Assembly (NCBI GenBank): GCA_040902445.1
Contig: JBBDXJ010000288.1
Location: 13,053 to 77,052 of the forward strand
Direction of reading: 5' to 3'
Length of the DNA: 64,000 nt
From: Chryseosolibacter sp040902445
GTDB lineage: Bacteria > Bacteroidota > Bacteroidia > Cytophagales > Cyclobacteriaceae
Each line of letters opens with the position of its first letter. Within the stretch, counting starts at the first letter, position 1. Below, piece after piece: positions 37,599 through 45,768 of the stretch. The position numbers were made by a program, and so were the translations under genes. A model generated the notes under the pieces. It was not told the origin of the DNA. It was given only the letters and a program-made list of their open reading frames with translations, and ran no database searches.

Positions 37599-39017
37599 TT
37601 ACGGTTGGCTGGAAATTTTCTTTAATGCATGTTGAAAATCTTTCAGGATCTCACTTTCACTTCTGTGATGCAGATCTTTTGCAATCCAATCTCCATCAAC
37701 AATCGTCCCGCTAACGGAAGATCCATCAGCCGTATAAACCAGTGTCGGGAGCAGGTGCTCCACCCCCGCAGTATTTAATAAAGGGCTATCACCATTGTAG
37801 ACCACGGCGTCGAGAGGTTGACCTACTTCGAAAAAATCAGAGGAGGTTATACCCATCGCCCGTTTCCCGGAGATGAATGTATTTTTCAGCAGAACGGAAG
37901 CTCCATCCGCAAACGTATTTCGTTTATGGGTTGTTACCCGCTGAGTATAGTCAAGCCAGCGCAGATCTTCCAGCGGATTTAAACTAATGTGACTATCTGT
38001 ACCAATTGACCAGTTATCGGAGTGACGCGCAAAATCCGTAAGCCTGAATATGCCGTCTCCCAGGTTAGCCTCAGTTCCCGGACATAAAACAACATTGGCT
38101 TTACTTTGAGCAAGCCGCGTGACTTCTGTGTCGGTGAGATGGGTACAATGGATCAGGTGAAACCGCTCATTCAGGCTTAAGTTGTTCAGGAGCCACTCAA
38201 CAGGCCTTTGTTTGATAAAGCCTAGTGCATCGTTTACCTCCTTCAGTTGCTCGGCAGCATGTATGTGGAACGGAATGTCTTGCGGTCCTCTTTGCGCTAT
38301 CGCCAGAATATCATCAGTATCCGCAGCGCGAAGGGAATGAACACCAAAACCAAGCTGTGAGGTCGAAAGGTCTTTAACAACCTCAGAGCAGTCGTCAAGA
38401 AGCCTAAAATATTGATCAATGTTCTGAAAGCAAAACCTTCGTTGTGCGGATTCAGCTTTTTTACCAAATCCCCCTTTCTGATAAAAAACCGGGATCAGGG
38501 TTATTTTAATTCCGGCAATGGCTGCGGCCGCAATAAGACTTATGCTCATCTCCGCCAGATTATCATATGCCTTGCCGTCCTTATCGTGATGGAGGTATTG
38601 AAATTCGGCAACATGTGTGTAGCCGCGTTTTAACATCTCGGCGTATAACATTGCAGCAACTGCCTGCATTTGATCCGGATCGAGCGTAAGGGCAGATGTG
38701 TACATTGCTTCACGCCAACTCCAAAAATCATCCACAGTATTGACATCGTGCTTTTCGGCCATGCCCGCCATCGCAAATTGAAAGGCGTGGGAGTGGGCAT
38801 TTTGAAATCCTGGAACTGCAAAGCCATTGACTACTTCAACCGGATTTCCCGCGTCTGACTGGGTGTGCGAAATTTCCTGGATAACGCCACGGTCATTCAC
38901 GGAAACAAATGCCGGACTGATCCAACCGTTAGTTTGTAAAAGCGCTTTGAAATGGAAAGTTTTTGCTTCACGCTTTTTTCCTTCGCGGAGTGGGGATTTG
39001 TGTGTGCCTGAATTCAT
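37599..39017 (-). CDS. hutF: formimidoylglutamate deiminase
   Basis: A 472-residue amidohydrolase that converts N-formimino-L-glutamate to N-formyl-L-glutamate and ammonia in histidine degradation. The metal-binding HSHAFQ (~75) and the HutF-type DFWSWREAMY, FGVHSLRA, HIHAAEQ and HCTHLTD blocks are all present, and length matches the family (~450). The first ~18 residues (NSGTHKSPLREGKKREA) look like translation of a dispersed intergenic repeat. True translation may start nearer KTFHFKALLQ from a non-ATG codon. No other hut genes are in the window. Confidence 0.88.
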   Translation of the reverse strand: MNSGTHKSPLREGKKREAKTFHFKALLQTNGWISPAFVSVNDRGVIQEISHTQSDAGNPVEVVNGFAVPGFQNAHSHAFQFAMAGMAEKHDVNTVDDFWSWREAMYTSALTLDPDQMQAVAAMLYAEMLKRGYTHVAEFQYLHHDKDGKAYDNLAEMSISLIAAAAIAGIKITLIPVFYQKGGFGKKAESAQRRFCFQNIDQYFRLLDDCSEVVKDLSTSQLGFGVHSLRAADTDDILAIAQRGPQDIPFHIHAAEQLKEVNDALGFIKQRPVEWLLNNLSLNERFHLIHCTHLTDTEVTRLAQSKANVVLCPGTEANLGDGIFRLTDFARHSDNWSIGTDSHISLNPLEDLRWLDYTQRVTTHKRNTFADGASVLLKNTFISGKRAMGITSSDFFEVGQPLDAVVYNGDSPLLNTAGVEHLLPTLVYTADGSSVSGTIVDGDWIAKDLHHRSESEILKDFQHALKKISSQP

Positions 39018-39088
39018 CCTTCAGAAAGATTGCTTTTGTGGTGTCCGAATAGATTTCTACCCCGCTTTCAACCTGGTATATAAAACTA

Positions 39089-39217
39089 CTAATCTTTATG
39101 AGAAATCAGCCCTTTACTGAGGTCACCGAGCGCATTAAACAGTAATTCCGCCATTTTTTCAGCCCTTCCGGGATGGTACTGCTTTTCGCTGTCGTCCATG
39201 TAATTTATTTTGCTCAT
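39089..39217 (-). CDS. small 42-residue ORF translationally coupled to the GH3 gene
   Basis: The ATG overlaps the TGA of the upstream hexosaminidase gene (ATGA at 39214-39217). The product is MSKINYMDDSEKQYHPGRAE continuing KMAELLFNALGDLSKGLISHKD, an acidic/basic helix with no signal. It is too short for most gene callers. The tight coupling argues for real translation. It could be a genuine small protein or the stump of a longer gene; I recognise no family. Confidence 0.5.
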   Translation of the reverse strand: MSKINYMDDSEKQYHPGRAEKMAELLFNALGDLSKGLISHKD

Positions 39218-40482
39218 TTCCAGTTGAAGAGCGTGTCTTTGTTTTTTTTCCTCGATTTCTTCTTTTCAGGTTTTTCCTCGCTTGCCGGCGCCTGTTCGTT
39301 CAGAGTCTGATTTACTTCGCGCACAGCTTCGATTGCATTTTCCAACGCGATTTTCACCTCCTGCAACTCCTGTTTTAATAAAGCCGTTTGGTCATTCGCG
39401 CTCAGTTGTTTTTTAAGTTTCATGATGCGGTCAAAACTTTCGTCTATCCTGGCTTCGGAAACGACCCCGCTCTTTACCATTCCGCGGATGATGGAATGAA
39501 CTTTGTCCACCGTGCGTTCATCACTTCCTGAAATGTTATTTGAAAACGTCATGATATCCACACCTGCGTCAATGGCCAACCTGATGGCATCCTCCAGCCC
39601 GTAATGTTTCGTGATGGCGTGCATCTGCATATCATCGGTGAAGACCACTCCGCCGAAGTGCAGTTTGTTTCTCAGAATGCCGTTGAGTATATCCGCTGAC
39701 AGCGTCCCCGGATTTCCTTTCACATCGAGTTTTTTGTTGACTATATGCGATGTCATGATCGCGTCAGCAAATCCTGAATCGATCAGCATTTGATAAGGTT
39801 TCAGTTCGCGAGCCTCCCAGGTGTTTGTGACGTCAGCAATACCCAGGTGCGTATCATCCCGGGAGCTTCCGTGACCCGGAAAATGTTTCAGCGAAGTGAG
39901 CACATTGTATTTTCGATGGCCCTTGATAAATTCACGGGCCAGTAACGAAACAGAATCTTCATTTGCACTGAATGCTCTGCCGTATCTGGCAATGATGGGA
40001 TTATTGGGATTGGATGCCAGATCAACCACAGGGGCAAAATTTACATTTATGCCAAGGCCGGCCAGTGTCGCCGCTGTAGCCTCTGAATAAAACCTGACAG
40101 AATCAAGTGACTTCGATTTTCCCATCGCCGCAGCCGTGATGGAGCGGGGAAAACCATATTTGTCCTTTAACCGGTTTACGCGCCCGCCTTCCTGATCAAT
40201 GCAAATAAACAACGGTATGGCTGATGCTTTCTGATAAGTCCACGTGATCTTTTTAAGGGCAACGAAAGAATCTTTCGGAGGAATATTTTTTTCAAAAATA
40301 ATAAGGGACCCTACTTTTCCTTTCCTGACTTCCTCCAACACCTGAGTGTCAACTTCCTGCCCAGGGAATCCGATCAAAAGCATTTGACCGATCTTGAGAT
40401 CAAGACTATCAATATCCTGCGCGTGTGTCTGAAAGATGCAGGCCATGAAGATCACGCATAAGCGAAGTTTCCTGAAGGTCAT
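39214..40482 (-). CDS. exported beta-N-acetylhexosaminidase, GH3 family (NagZ-like)
   Basis: A 422-residue glycoside hydrolase family 3 protein with a signal peptide ending QTHAQ (residue 22). CIDQEGGRVNRL (~95-105) and the loop KHFPGHGSS.DDTH (~200) mark the NagZ branch, in which the loop Asp-His pair replaces the usual acid/base; MHAITKHYG follows the nucleophile-bearing TDDM segment. It would cleave GlcNAc-anhydroMurNAc or other beta-GlcNAc linkages in peptidoglycan turnover, here outside the cytoplasm. The C-terminal tail is Lys-rich (KPEKKKSRKKNKD). Eight bases behind the S13 gene. Confidence 0.88.
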   Translation of the reverse strand: MTFRKLRLCVIFMACIFQTHAQDIDSLDLKIGQMLLIGFPGQEVDTQVLEEVRKGKVGSLIIFEKNIPPKDSFVALKKITWTYQKASAIPLFICIDQEGGRVNRLKDKYGFPRSITAAAMGKSKSLDSVRFYSEATAATLAGLGINVNFAPVVDLASNPNNPIIARYGRAFSANEDSVSLLAREFIKGHRKYNVLTSLKHFPGHGSSRDDTHLGIADVTNTWEARELKPYQMLIDSGFADAIMTSHIVNKKLDVKGNPGTLSADILNGILRNKLHFGGVVFTDDMQMHAITKHYGLEDAIRLAIDAGVDIMTFSNNISGSDERTVDKVHSIIRGMVKSGVVSEARIDESFDRIMKLKKQLSANDQTALLKQELQEVKIALENAIEAVREVNQTLNEQAPASEEKPEKKKSRKKNKDTLFNWK

Positions 40483-40490
40483 TTTATTTT

Positions 40491-41780
40491 CTAGTAATGT
40501 TCGTGAATATTCAGCAGAATACTTTCCATGTTTCGCCGGATGTCGTTTCCGGGCACTGTAAAATTGCTGTTCATAAAAGAAAAGATCAGCACCTTGCCTT
40601 TTTCGGTTACGAGAAATCCACTGAGGCAGTGGTTATTACTTAACGAACCCGTTTTCCCGAAAATATAAGGCTTATTTCCTAAATACCATTTGCGGATGGT
40701 TCCGTTAACACCCCCCGTTGCCAACAAGGGAAAAAGCCGTTCGCGCGGTAGTAGCTCCCAGATCTTTTCCCACAACTTAACAATCGAACGCGGGGTAAAA
40801 AGATTGTATCGCGAGAGTCCCGATCCATCTACCCAGACAGGTTCATCGGGAAGATCTGCCAGGTAATTCTTCGTGATAAAATCAATAGCAATTTCGGTTT
40901 TTAAACTATCGCTCAGAACATTGGCGCACATGAGCAGAAGTTGCTCTGCAATAAAATTGTTGCTCTCCTGCATCATCACCCGGTAAAGGCTGTCGAGATG
41001 AATGCTGAATAAGGTATTGGTTGCAGCGGGTAACAGATTTTTTACGTAGGTGACGGGTCGCTTCAACGTATCGGAAAGCAAAAGTGAAAAAGTCAAAGTA
41101 TCCATTCGTATGGGCACATTGATCTCCTTTACCTCCACAAGTTTGTTGGCGGGGTGAACATGGAAAGTATTTTGATTCAGATCGCGGATAATCTCTGTCC
41201 GATCTTTTGGGTCGCCGTATTTGAAAAAGCCCGAGAAATAATCCGGCGAGATCCGCAGTATCTGCTGATCGGCTATCACCGACACAATATTCCCATAAAG
41301 TGGAAAAGCGGTGCGCTCTGCGGAATATCCCGAACTGTAATCGTCCCAGGCCCAGCCTTCACCAAAATGTGTGGTATGAAAATTTGCCGGGGAGAAATAA
41401 AGATCCGCTTCTGTTGTTTTGAGGAAATGATAAACGCCCGAATCATAAAAGACTTCCTTATAGAGAAATGAGGGATCACCTGTTCCCCAGAAGATCAATG
41501 AGTCGTTGCGCTGAACATATTCCAGGGCAGGAACAGAATCCCCAAGGGTTTTGAGGGCGGCAAACAAAGTAAAGATCTTGGTGTTGGAAGCAGGGGTAAA
41601 ATACCTTGACCCGTTGAAGTCAAAAATTGTTTTATTTTTTTCAAGGTCATAAAGAACAAAACCAGTATGATCTTTAAACCGCTGTTCAGTGTCGTTGAAT
41701 GTTTTATTTAATCTTGAGCGCGATAGAGGGGAACAGGAGAAAATAAAAGCCAGCGCCGCTGCAAACAAAAGAAAACGCAT
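40491..41780 (-). CDS. D-alanyl-D-alanine carboxypeptidase lipoprotein, S13 family
   Basis: A 429-residue lipoprotein (lipobox FIFSC, Cys16). The three active-site motifs of penicillin-binding enzymes are intact: Ser65-x-x-Lys68 in PASNTKIF, SGLSRYN (~305) and KTGSL (~390). The S13 (PBP4/DacB) family removes terminal D-alanine or cleaves cross-links in peptidoglycan. The gene is between DinB (3 bases) and GH3 (8 bases), so this operon links two peptidoglycan-acting enzymes. Confidence 0.9.
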   Translation of the reverse strand: MRFLLFAAALAFIFSCSPLSRSRLNKTFNDTEQRFKDHTGFVLYDLEKNKTIFDFNGSRYFTPASNTKIFTLFAALKTLGDSVPALEYVQRNDSLIFWGTGDPSFLYKEVFYDSGVYHFLKTTEADLYFSPANFHTTHFGEGWAWDDYSSGYSAERTAFPLYGNIVSVIADQQILRISPDYFSGFFKYGDPKDRTEIIRDLNQNTFHVHPANKLVEVKEINVPIRMDTLTFSLLLSDTLKRPVTYVKNLLPAATNTLFSIHLDSLYRVMMQESNNFIAEQLLLMCANVLSDSLKTEIAIDFITKNYLADLPDEPVWVDGSGLSRYNLFTPRSIVKLWEKIWELLPRERLFPLLATGGVNGTIRKWYLGNKPYIFGKTGSLSNNHCLSGFLVTEKGKVLIFSFMNSNFTVPGNDIRRNMESILLNIHEHY

Positions 41781-41783
41781 GGC

Positions 41784-42299
41784 TCAAGAGTTAAGGTAAC
41801 GCTCGTGCAAGATCTTATGGTGGTGAATATCATGACCTGCGATAATGTATCCCAGGTTCAAAACGGAAAGTTTCTTGTTACTCGCGGTCCCTATGCGTGT
41901 GAGCATTTCGGGAGTAAAGCTCGCGTATAGATCAATGGTCGTTTCCCGTAGTCTTTTCATTTCACGCGCAAATTGCTGAATGCTTCTGCCGTGTGCATTG
42001 GCCTGGGGAGCATAATCATTTTCCTCGAACGGATGAAGGGGTGTCTGATCATTTCTCGCAAATCTCAGGGCGCGGTAAGCGAAAACCCGTTCCGCATCCA
42101 TCATGTGATTGAGAACTTCTTTGACGGTCCATTTTCCTTCGCCATACCTGTAAGTGCCTTTGTCTTCCGGAATGTAAGGAACAAGTTGTTGCACGAGTTT
42201 CCCGGCATGTCGAAGTGCATCGGGCAGATCCATGTCCTTAACATGATCGACATAGGCTTTATAGAAAGTTGGCACGCTTTCAATATCAGGTCTGGTCAT
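41784..42299 (-). CDS. DinB family protein (metal-binding four-helix bundle)
   Basis: A 171-residue cytoplasmic protein with the DinB/YfiT layout: WTVKEVLNHMMDAERVFAYR (~59-78) supplies the first His, and GHDIHHHKI (~155-163) the other two metal ligands. Family members include thiol S-transferases, but most are uncharacterised. It is the first gene of the DinB-S13-GH3 operon. Confidence 0.88.
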   Translation of the reverse strand: MTRPDIESVPTFYKAYVDHVKDMDLPDALRHAGKLVQQLVPYIPEDKGTYRYGEGKWTVKEVLNHMMDAERVFAYRALRFARNDQTPLHPFEENDYAPQANAHGRSIQQFAREMKRLRETTIDLYASFTPEMLTRIGTASNKKLSVLNLGYIIAGHDIHHHKILHERYLNS

Positions 42300-42370
42300 T
42301 GGTATTAAGTTGTAAGTTGAATTTTAACGTAAGCGCAATGCCTTTTAAAATTAAAAGAAGAAGATGCCTG

Positions 42371-43756
42371 TTATTTGAAATGCTTGAGGTGGATAATTTC
42401 TTCCTTGCTTAAAAAACGCCATTGACCGCGGCCGAGTTCTTTCTTATCCAAACCAGCATAAACTGACCGGTCAAGCTTAATTACCTCGTAACCCACATTT
42501 TCGAAGATGCGGCGCACTACTCGGTTCCATCCAATGTGTAACTCGATTCCTACAGTGCGGCCATCATCTGACACAATAGCCAGGTCATCAACCTCTGCTC
42601 GCCCCTCTTCAAGGTGCACGCCATCAAGTATGCTTTGGAGATCAGCTTTAGTCAGCGGTTTGTCCAACTCCACCTTGTAAACCTTCTTCACATTAAAGGA
42701 GGGGTGCATCAATTTATCCGCGAGATCACCATCATTGGTTAAAAGCAATAGACCGGTTGTGTTTCGGTCCAGTCTGCCTACGGGATAAATTCTTTCTTTT
42801 ACAGCAGATCCGATAATATGCATCACCGTTTTCCGTTCCTGCGGATCATCCGTTGTAGTGAGGAATCCCTTCGGCTTATTCATAAGGATATAAACCGGTT
42901 TCTCAGCGCGCAGAACTTTATTCTCATAACGCACTTCATCACCGGGATTTACTTTATAGCCCAACTCAGACACGACCTTACCGTTTACGGATATCAAACC
43001 CAGCGTAATGAGTTCATCCGCTTCACGACGCGACGATATACCACTGTTGGCGATAAATTTGTTAAGCCGTATTTTATCACTCTTTGGAGCGGTGGGATCC
43101 ACTGCTACGCCTCTTCCTCTGGTATCCGCTGATCGTTCGCGGTTGGGTCTTGCCCTGTATGTTTTTTTATAGGGCTTGCCAAAAGATTCGCCGCGTTCTT
43201 TGCGCGGCTGTTCTCCACCGCTGTCGGAGAACCTGGGTTTATTGCGGGACTGAAATTTAGGAGCATCAGACTTTCCCGAAAAAGGTTTTTTGTCTGTTCC
43301 TTTTCTGGATCCCGCCCGTCCACTGAAAGAGGTCTCTCCCTTCAAAGTGCTCGGGGGCGCAAAACGGCTTCTCTTGCTTAGTCCCTTGTCTTCTGATTCC
43401 GGAGCGGATCGAGTATACGGCCTGCTATAGCCCTGTTTTCCTTCAGATCTTACGCCTTCAGAAAATTTACTTCGCCGATCAAAAGGTTTGGAAGAAGTTG
43501 AACGCGAAGAACCGGTATCGGATTTGCGAAATGATTTTCCTCCGGGTTTTGATTTCCTTTCTCCACGCGCAGGGGAGGTGGAGGAGAATTTCTTTTTGTT
43601 GCCGAAAGATTTCCCTTTAGACAAAGGTCTTATGTCTTCCTGCTCAGATTTTCTAAATGATTTTCCAGACGATCTTCCTCTGCCAGAGTTGGATCTCCCC
43701 CCTCCGTCTCGGGACGAACCTCCCTTACCAGGACCGCTTTCGTTACGTCTGGGCAT
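42371..43756 (-). CDS. rluB: RluB/RsuA-family pseudouridine synthase with long basic N-terminal extension
   Basis: A 461-residue protein starting at ATG 43756 (MPRRNESG). The first ~225 residues are low complexity, rich in Arg, Gly, Ser, Lys and repeated SFRKS, KPF and SGR units. An S4 RNA-binding domain (~234-290, IRLNKFIANSGISSRREADE) and the catalytic domain follow, with the active-site Asp in GRLDRNTTGLLLLTND (~330). It isomerises a uridine in large- or small-subunit rRNA (RluB acts on 23S rRNA). Many Bacteroidota RluB proteins carry such RG/RS-rich tails, presumably RNA-binding. The 5' end overlaps scpB by 14 bases. Confidence 0.9.
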   Translation of the reverse strand: MPRRNESGPGKGGSSRDGGGRSNSGRGRSSGKSFRKSEQEDIRPLSKGKSFGNKKKFSSTSPARGERKSKPGGKSFRKSDTGSSRSTSSKPFDRRSKFSEGVRSEGKQGYSRPYTRSAPESEDKGLSKRSRFAPPSTLKGETSFSGRAGSRKGTDKKPFSGKSDAPKFQSRNKPRFSDSGGEQPRKERGESFGKPYKKTYRARPNRERSADTRGRGVAVDPTAPKSDKIRLNKFIANSGISSRREADELITLGLISVNGKVVSELGYKVNPGDEVRYENKVLRAEKPVYILMNKPKGFLTTTDDPQERKTVMHIIGSAVKERIYPVGRLDRNTTGLLLLTNDGDLADKLMHPSFNVKKVYKVELDKPLTKADLQSILDGVHLEEGRAEVDDLAIVSDDGRTVGIELHIGWNRVVRRIFENVGYEVIKLDRSVYAGLDKKELGRGQWRFLSKEEIIHLKHFK

Positions 43757-44327
43757 CGGGCTCCCTGGATTCAGAATTTTCCCCGATGATATTGATTTCT
43801 GTGCTGAAATCTTTTGGTGTAGGCAATTCAACGAGGTCGCTTATTCCAAAATATTCCATGAACTTGGCGGTTGTGCCGTATAACATCGGACGGCCAATGG
43901 TTTCAGCTTTTCCAATAATCTCAACCAGCCCCTTGTCCAACAATTTTTGAACAGCATAGTCGCAATTAACCCCGCGGATATTTTCGATTTCTGTTTTTGA
44001 GATAGGTTGCTTATATGCAATGATGGAAAGGGTTTCCATCGCGGAGGTCGACAATCTTTTTTTGGATTGTTGCTTCAGCAAAATGCTGATGCTTGCCTGG
44101 TAAGCCGGCTTCGTCAGAAACTGATATCCCCCGGCCGCCTTGAAAAGCTGAAACGAAAATTCCTCTGAAAGGAATTTTTCCTCAAGTCGTTGTATAGCGC
44201 CCATGATATCCTCTTCGGGAACATCGGCGTTGAACATTTCTGATAAACAGGCTTTGATATCCGCCAGCTTTATCGGGCTCGGAGAGCAGAAGATCAAGGC
44301 CTCGATATGATTTTGTAAAAAATCCAA
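43743..44327 (-). CDS. scpB: segregation and condensation protein B
   Basis: A 194-residue SMC partner (winged-helix kleisin-interacting protein). The family motifs are ETLSIIAYKQPISKTEIE and NIRGV, with FKAAGGYQFLTKP upstream. It binds ScpA and SMC to form the condensin that organises the chromosome. Length is normal. The 3' end overlaps the start of rluB, a common gene pair in many bacteria; no scpA is in this window. Confidence 0.93.
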   Translation of the reverse strand: MDFLQNHIEALIFCSPSPIKLADIKACLSEMFNADVPEEDIMGAIQRLEEKFLSEEFSFQLFKAAGGYQFLTKPAYQASISILLKQQSKKRLSTSAMETLSIIAYKQPISKTEIENIRGVNCDYAVQKLLDKGLVEIIGKAETIGRPMLYGTTAKFMEYFGISDLVELPTPKDFSTEINIIGENSESREPDAQT

Positions 44328-44364
44328 ATGTGTAGTGGTTTAAATATTCTCTCTCCTCGATATC

Positions 44365-44409
44365 AGCCCCCTTCAGAGGGACCGCGTCGCAAAGGCGACG
44401 CAGGGGGCT
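44365..44409. repeat. GC-rich hairpin repeat at the end of the DksA-like gene
   Basis: AGCCCCC...GGGGGCT forms outer arms and GCGTCGC / GCGACGC an inner stem, making a large cruciform that includes the stop codon region of the DksA-like gene. It is related to the dispersed elements near 1757 and 39000. It may act as a transcript-end hairpin, though no T run follows. Confidence 0.6.
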
Positions 44410-45190
44410 AGTCCTGCTGCATCAATTTTGCTTCAATGGATTGGGTCGTATGAGGAACAGCAATAAGCCGCTCCTTTGAGATCAACTTCCCGGTAACGGA
44501 ACAAATACCGTACGTTCCATTCTTAATTCTCACCAACGCATTCTCCAAGTTAGTAATATATTTCTGTTGACGCGCCGCCAACTGACTAAGATTTTCTTTC
44601 TCCGCTGTCTCCGCGCCATCTTCCAACACCTTGGTATTCCCACCTGATGTGGCATCGGTTCCTTCATCGTTATTGCGATTTAGAGTTTCCTTCAGAATTT
44701 TATATTCCTCACGCGCTTTTTCCAGTTTCCTGTTTATCAATATCTGGAATTCTTTCAGCTCGTCTTCACTATACCGGGTTTTGTCCTGGGATGTTGAAGA
44801 AGGCTTGGCTGGTTTGTGCGCCATCGGCCGCTGATTCGGCATCTGGAAAAAATTCAACTGCGCAGTGGCTGCAATCTTTGCTGCTGTACTGGCCTGCGGA
44901 CTGGAAGCTCCGGCGGCTGGGTGAGCAGATCTTTTAGGAGCTGGTTTAGCTTTTTTTGCGATCACCTTTTTTTCTATAACCTTTTTTTCCACAACCTTTT
45001 TAGGTGCTGCTTTTGGAGCAGCCGCTTTCGGAGTTGCTTTTTTAGCCTTAGCCTTTTTAGGAGCTGGTCTAGCTTTTTTAGCCACGGCTTTCTTCGCTTT
45101 CGCAGGAACAGGCTTCCTGTTTCTGGCTACCGGCTTTGATTTTTTGGTTTTTTTTGCTGCCTTGGTGGATGACTTTTTATTCTTTGCCAT
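44408..45190 (-). CDS. DksA/TraR-family protein with Lys/Ala-rich tail and degenerate zinc finger
   Basis: A 260-residue protein. Residues 1-~90 are Lys/Ala/Pro-rich repeats resembling histone H1 tails (AKKARPAPKKAKAKKATPKA). The rest is a coiled coil (~140-200) and a C-terminal DksA-type region (GTYGICSVTGKLISKERLIA). Canonical DksA has four zinc-binding Cys; here only one remains (Cys in YGICS), as in other Bacteroidota DksA-like proteins. It should bind RNA polymerase or DNA, but ppGpp-DksA function is not assured. A good ribosome-binding site (GGAGGA, 45201-45206) precedes the ATG. Confidence 0.85.
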   Translation of the reverse strand: MAKNKKSSTKAAKKTKKSKPVARNRKPVPAKAKKAVAKKARPAPKKAKAKKATPKAAAPKAAPKKVVEKKVIEKKVIAKKAKPAPKRSAHPAAGASSPQASTAAKIAATAQLNFFQMPNQRPMAHKPAKPSSTSQDKTRYSEDELKEFQILINRKLEKAREEYKILKETLNRNNDEGTDATSGGNTKVLEDGAETAEKENLSQLAARQQKYITNLENALVRIKNGTYGICSVTGKLISKERLIAVPHTTQSIEAKLMQQD

Positions 45191-45225
45191 TATTGTTGAT
45201 TCCTCCGTTTGATAAAAAAGATTCG

Positions 45226-45254
45226 CAAAATTATAGGATGGCTACTAAAACAAA
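45226..45254 (-). promoter_or_regulatory. promoter of the DksA-like gene
   Basis: Reading on the minus strand, TTTG (plus 45251-45254) is followed after 17 bases by TAATTTTG (plus 45226-45233), a perfect match to the Bacteroidota TAnnTTTG element. Transcription would start about 30 bases before the ATG at 45190. Confidence 0.55.
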
Positions 45255-45331
45255 AAATATTATGCAAAATTCCCTCAAAACAATAAATATTCTTTAATCG
45301 CCTTTATAAAAAACAACGCTGTTAAGTAACT

Positions 45332-45731
45332 ATGACACGATCACTCACAATAATTTTGCTCTTGTGCATGGCTTGAGAACCTGGCAAAATGAATATTTCG
45401 GCCCAAAATGAGAATATAACCCAGCTACTCTAGTAATCCATGGTAGCCGGAATCATATGACACCCGAGCGCGAAAAGGTATACCACGAGGGCCTGGAACA
45501 AGCACTTGACAGCGGCTATTGGGTGCTCGCCAGCGGCGGCAGGAGTCTGGAGAGCAGCAATTGCCGCTATGAAGGTGTTAGAGGATTCAGGCCAAAGGAG
45601 TGGTTTCACCTTTCAGCAAAAATGAACTCGATACCTCCCTGATGGATGGAATCTGTGTATCAGGCAGCTATATAAGGTTCGGTAGGCTGGGTATTACGCT
45701 TTGGCCGGGCTCGCTGCTGATGAGTGAATAA
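45332..45731 (+). pseudogene. decayed isoaspartyl peptidase/L-asparaginase (Asparaginase_2) gene
   Basis: Three reading frames each hold part of one protein. The ATG at 45332 starts a signal-like MTRSLTIILLLCMA. Frame two gives TLVIHGSRNHMTPEREKVYH and EGLEQALDSGYWVLASGGRS. A shift then gives AAIAAMKVLEDSG, and another AKGVVSPFSKNELDTSLMDG. These match, in order, the family segments LVIHGGAG, Y...L..AL..G..VL..GG.S, AA...LEDS, NAGKGAVF and NELD.S.MDG. The catalytic threonine half is missing. At least two frameshifts and a stop (tga at 45375) separate the parts, so the gene is dead. Confidence 0.85.
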
Positions 45732-45768
45732 CCCTAGCAAACGGGGAGTTAGATGCTGCTGCGGATTG

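Noticed and set aside
45457..45642. 61-residue plus-strand ORF as an independent gene
   Set aside because: It is one frame of the decayed asparaginase gene, not a separate gene.
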